6,335 bases of DNA from positions 1 through 6,335 of the forward strand of contig JAJZTV010000120.1 in NCBI GenBank assembly GCA_021847385.1, given 5' to 3'. Position numbers and translations under genes: made by a program. This document shows positions 5,580-6,335 of this stretch, in pieces; within the stretch, counting starts at the first letter, position 1, and each line of letters opens with the position of its first letter. This DNA is from Pseudomonadota bacterium. Lineage in GTDB: Bacteria; Pseudomonadota; Gammaproteobacteria; Burkholderiales; Thiobacillaceae. The notes below the pieces were generated by a model. It was not told where the DNA came from. It saw only the letters and a program-made list of their open reading frames with translations, and searched no databases.

Positions 5580-6335
5580 ATGCAGCTTTCCACCGAGTTC
5601 CAGCCCGCCAGCCCCGAAGTTTCCTTGCCTGCCACCCCCGAAGCGACCGCCTCGTCCTCCCCCTACGCCGACCACAAGATCATCCGCCGTAACGGTGCGG
5701 TGGTGGCGTTCGAGCCGTCCAAGATCGCGGTGGCCATGACCAAGGCCTTCATCGCGGTGCACGGCAGCCAAGCCGCCGCCTCCGCCCGCATCCGCGAGAT
5801 GGTCGACCAGTTGACCAACAACGTGGTCAGCGCCCTGGTGCGCCGCCAGCCGCACGGCGGCACCTTCCATATCGAAGACATCCAGGACCAGGTCGAACTG
5901 TCGCTGATGCGCTCGGGCGAACACGAGGTCGCCCGCGCCTACGTGCTCTACCGCGAGCGCCGGTCCGAGGAGCGGGCCAAGCAGAAGCAGCAGCAGGTCG
6001 AAGACCATGCCCTGTACTGCACCGAGAACGGCGAGCGCAAACCGCTCGACCTCGACCAGTTGACCACGCTGGTGCGGACCGCCTGCGAAGGCCTGACCGA
6101 GGTCAGCCCCGAGCCGATCCTGAACGCCACCGTGCGCGACCTCTACGACGGCGTGCCGATGGACGAGGTGCGCAAGTCGCTCATCCTGTCCGCCCGCTCG
6201 CAGATCGAGAACGACCCGGACTACAGCCTGGTCACCGCCCGCCTGCTGCTGCACAGCATCCGCAGCGAGGTGCTGGGCGAAGAGGTCAGCCAGCCGGACA
6301 TGGCCACCCGCTATGCCGAATACTTCCCGGCCTAC
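5580..6335 (+). CDS. nrdA: Class I ribonucleotide reductase large subunit (NrdA), 3'-truncated
   Basis: This is the first 252 codons of the alpha subunit that reduces ribonucleoside diphosphates to deoxyribonucleotides with the NrdB radical subunit in the cytoplasm. After a Ser/Pro/Ala-rich leader (1-31), an ATP-cone domain (about 33-125) starts KIIRRNGAVVAFEPSKIAVAM; it is the allosteric activity site that senses ATP versus dATP. Residues 140-215, with ERKPLDLDQL and LYDGVPMDEVRKSL, look like a second, degenerate ATP cone, as in the long NrdA proteins (about 950 residues) of Pseudomonas and many betaproteobacteria. DPDYSLVTARLLL (212-224) opens the reductase N-terminal domain. The frame has no stop before the window end; the catalytic cysteines and loop residues lie beyond it. 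nrdB is expected downstream but not seen. The promoter carries tandem NrdR boxes. Confidence 0.95.
   Translation, partial: MQLSTEFQPASPEVSLPATPEATASSSPYADHKIIRRNGAVVAFEPSKIAVAMTKAFIAVHGSQAAASARIREMVDQLTNNVVSALVRRQPHGGTFHIEDIQDQVELSLMRSGEHEVARAYVLYRERRSEERAKQKQQQVEDHALYCTENGERKPLDLDQLTTLVRTACEGLTEVSPEPILNATVRDLYDGVPMDEVRKSLILSARSQIENDPDYSLVTARLLLHSIRSEVLGEEVSQPDMATRYAEYFPAY

Noticed and set aside
5466..6254. 262-codon minus-strand frame opposite nrdA
   Set aside because: The + strand frame encodes clear NrdA ATP-cone sequence and is open to the window end; the minus frame is its antisense shadow and crosses the nrdA promoter.
1..6335. CRISPR arrays, tRNA/rRNA genes, insertion sequences, phage or toxin-antitoxin genes
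   Set aside because: No regularly spaced repeats, cloverleaf or rRNA-like sequence, transposase motifs or terminal inverted repeats were seen; the space is filled by housekeeping genes.

Overview
The window is a GC-rich stretch of ordinary bacterial chromosome that looks betaproteobacterial. The evidence is the strong G/C third-position bias, an NrdA with a long N-terminal extension of the Burkholderiales/Neisseriales/Pseudomonas kind, an Fe-type SodB, and a YgiQ-family radical SAM protein. The exact genus cannot be read from the sequence. There are no transposases, phage genes, CRISPR arrays, tRNAs or rRNAs.

Layout. Bases 1-1048 (+) hold the 3' part of a major facilitator transporter whose start lies upstream. 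Bases 1138-1725 (+) hold sodB, with its own promoter, a possible IscR-type operator just upstream, and a strong intrinsic terminator at 1747-1773. Bases 1797-3974 (+) hold a YgiQ-family radical SAM protein that starts only 23 bases after that terminator. A hairpin at 3976-3997 separates it from a convergent two-gene minus-strand unit: purU (5171-4278, formyltetrahydrofolate deformylase), then a SemiSWEET-type PQ-loop sugar transporter (4278-4018) whose start codon shares one base with the purU stop. A 408-base divergent intergenic region (5172-5579) follows. From 5580 to the window end (+) is the first 252 codons of nrdA, the class I ribonucleotide reductase large chain; it runs off the edge.

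The most informative sequence is intergenic. Upstream of nrdA there is a near-consensus sigma70 promoter with two NrdR-like boxes whose starts are exactly 32 bases apart, the first covering the -10 element. This predicts repression of dNTP synthesis by NrdR. The purU side of the same region contains three consecutive small hairpins on the + strand, the last followed by five T. This could be a small RNA end or an insulating terminator. The sodB promoter carries a complete match to one half of the type 1 IscR motif, which would tie an iron enzyme to Fe-S status.

Most genes here are housekeeping functions: superoxide defence, one-carbon/purine metabolism and deoxynucleotide synthesis. The unexplained items are the YgiQ protein (function unknown, with a cluster of extra cysteines and a basic tail), the purU-SemiSWEET coupling, and the structured intergenic segment. 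I found no clearly new multi-gene system.
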